Of a DNA stretch of 5,305 nt, positions 5,199 through 5,305 are shown one piece after another. This DNA comes from Sivonenia sp049582005 (GTDB taxonomy: Bacteria; Cyanobacteriota; Cyanobacteriia; Gloeobacterales; PMM-0068), in assembly GCA_049582005.1 (NCBI GenBank), contig JBAUTB010000221.1, positions 1 to 5,305 of the forward strand, read 5' to 3'. The notes beneath the pieces were generated by a model that saw nothing but the letters and a program-made list of their open reading frames with translations, was not told the DNA's origin and did not search any database. Within the stretch, counting starts at the first letter, position 1, and each line of letters begins with the position of its first letter. Position numbers and translations under genes: made by a program.

Positions 5199-5305
5199 AT
5201 GAATGTAAATACTTTAGCCCGAAAAAACTTATTTGTGTATATGTGCTTACTGTCGAGGGCAGTCAGCAAGAATCATCAGCGGGTCATGCCCAGCGAGAAA
5301 GCACT
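5199..5305 (+). CDS. Start of an unrecognised gene running off the right edge (partial)
   Basis: An ATG at 5199 opens a frame that stays open for 35 codons to the end of the window. It is preceded by an in-frame TAA two codons earlier and by AGGGG at 5186-5190, 8 bases upstream, a well-placed ribosome site. The visible N-terminus (MNVNTLARKNLFVYMCLLSR, then AVSKNHQRVMPSEKA) is basic with a short hydrophobic stretch; it is too short to identify. A later in-frame ATG at 5241 lacks a ribosome site. The terminator and candidate antisense RNA at 5022-5221 lie opposite its leader. Only the clean ribosome site and the open frame support it. Confidence 0.45.
   Translation, partial: MNVNTLARKNLFVYMCLLSRAVSKNHQRVMPSEKA

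Larger units (their letters stand above)
5022..5221 (-). ncRNA. Candidate ~200-nt antisense RNA opposite the leader of the right-edge gene
   Basis: A leftward promoter-like pair, TCGACA (5256-5251) and AATAAG (5233-5228) with a 17-bp spacer, would start a transcript near 5221. It would end at the strong minus-strand terminator (5022) with no substantial open frame between. The RNA would be complementary to the start codon and ribosome site of the gene at 5199 and to its two leader hairpins. This is the arrangement of countertranscribed control RNAs on plasmids. It rests on a promoter guess plus a good terminator, so confidence is low. Confidence 0.3.

Noticed and set aside
5247..5303. Possible C-terminus of a minus-strand gene (18 codons ending in TAA)
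   Set aside because: Too short to judge, and the same bases are better explained by the plus-strand gene starting at 5199. Sequence beyond the edge would settle it.

Overview
The window looks like part of a cyanobacterial accessory replicon, most likely a plasmid. Two things suggest this. An array of iteron-like direct repeats lies just upstream of a gene built like a plasmid replication initiator. A second protein carries an N-terminal helix-turn-helix of a type I associate with cyanobacteria. An Acaryochloris-like host is a guess from overall protein style and moderate GC, not something the sequence proves.

Layout, left to right. Four genes read leftward and could form one transcription unit, in the order HTH-acetyltransferase fusion (3131-2172), PrmA-like methyltransferase (2145-1276), GNAT acetyltransferase (1201-722) and an unrecognised protein that runs off the left edge (670-<1). 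Gaps between them are 26, 74 and 51 bp, and no convincing terminator lies in any gap. A 150-bp divergent intergenic region (3132-3281) separates this unit from a small rightward gene (3282-3623) and holds a 22-bp tandem repeat with an imperfect palindrome inside, a good operator candidate. The small gene converges on, and overlaps by 11 bp, the leftward putative rep gene (4704-3613).

Right of rep is a region of roughly 490 bp without a clear gene (4705-5198). It holds four 23-bp iterons in two pairs (4804-4951), a set of ATTTT(A/G)GAAA repeats between the pairs, and several hairpins. The best hairpin (5022-5057) is perfectly paired, with wobbles, only on the minus strand, where it ends in a U-run. 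A new rightward gene begins at 5199 and leaves the window. Opposite its leader, a plausible leftward promoter plus the 5022 terminator would define an antisense RNA of about 200 nt.

How the parts may work together: Rep would bind the iterons to start replication and perhaps limit its own expression. The minus-strand terminator would shield the origin from leftward read-through, and the candidate antisense RNA could control the gene at the right edge. The left half is cargo: two acetyltransferase-fold proteins and a methyltransferase, with the HTH-fused one possibly controlling its own operon through the 22-bp repeats. Functions beyond family level are inference.
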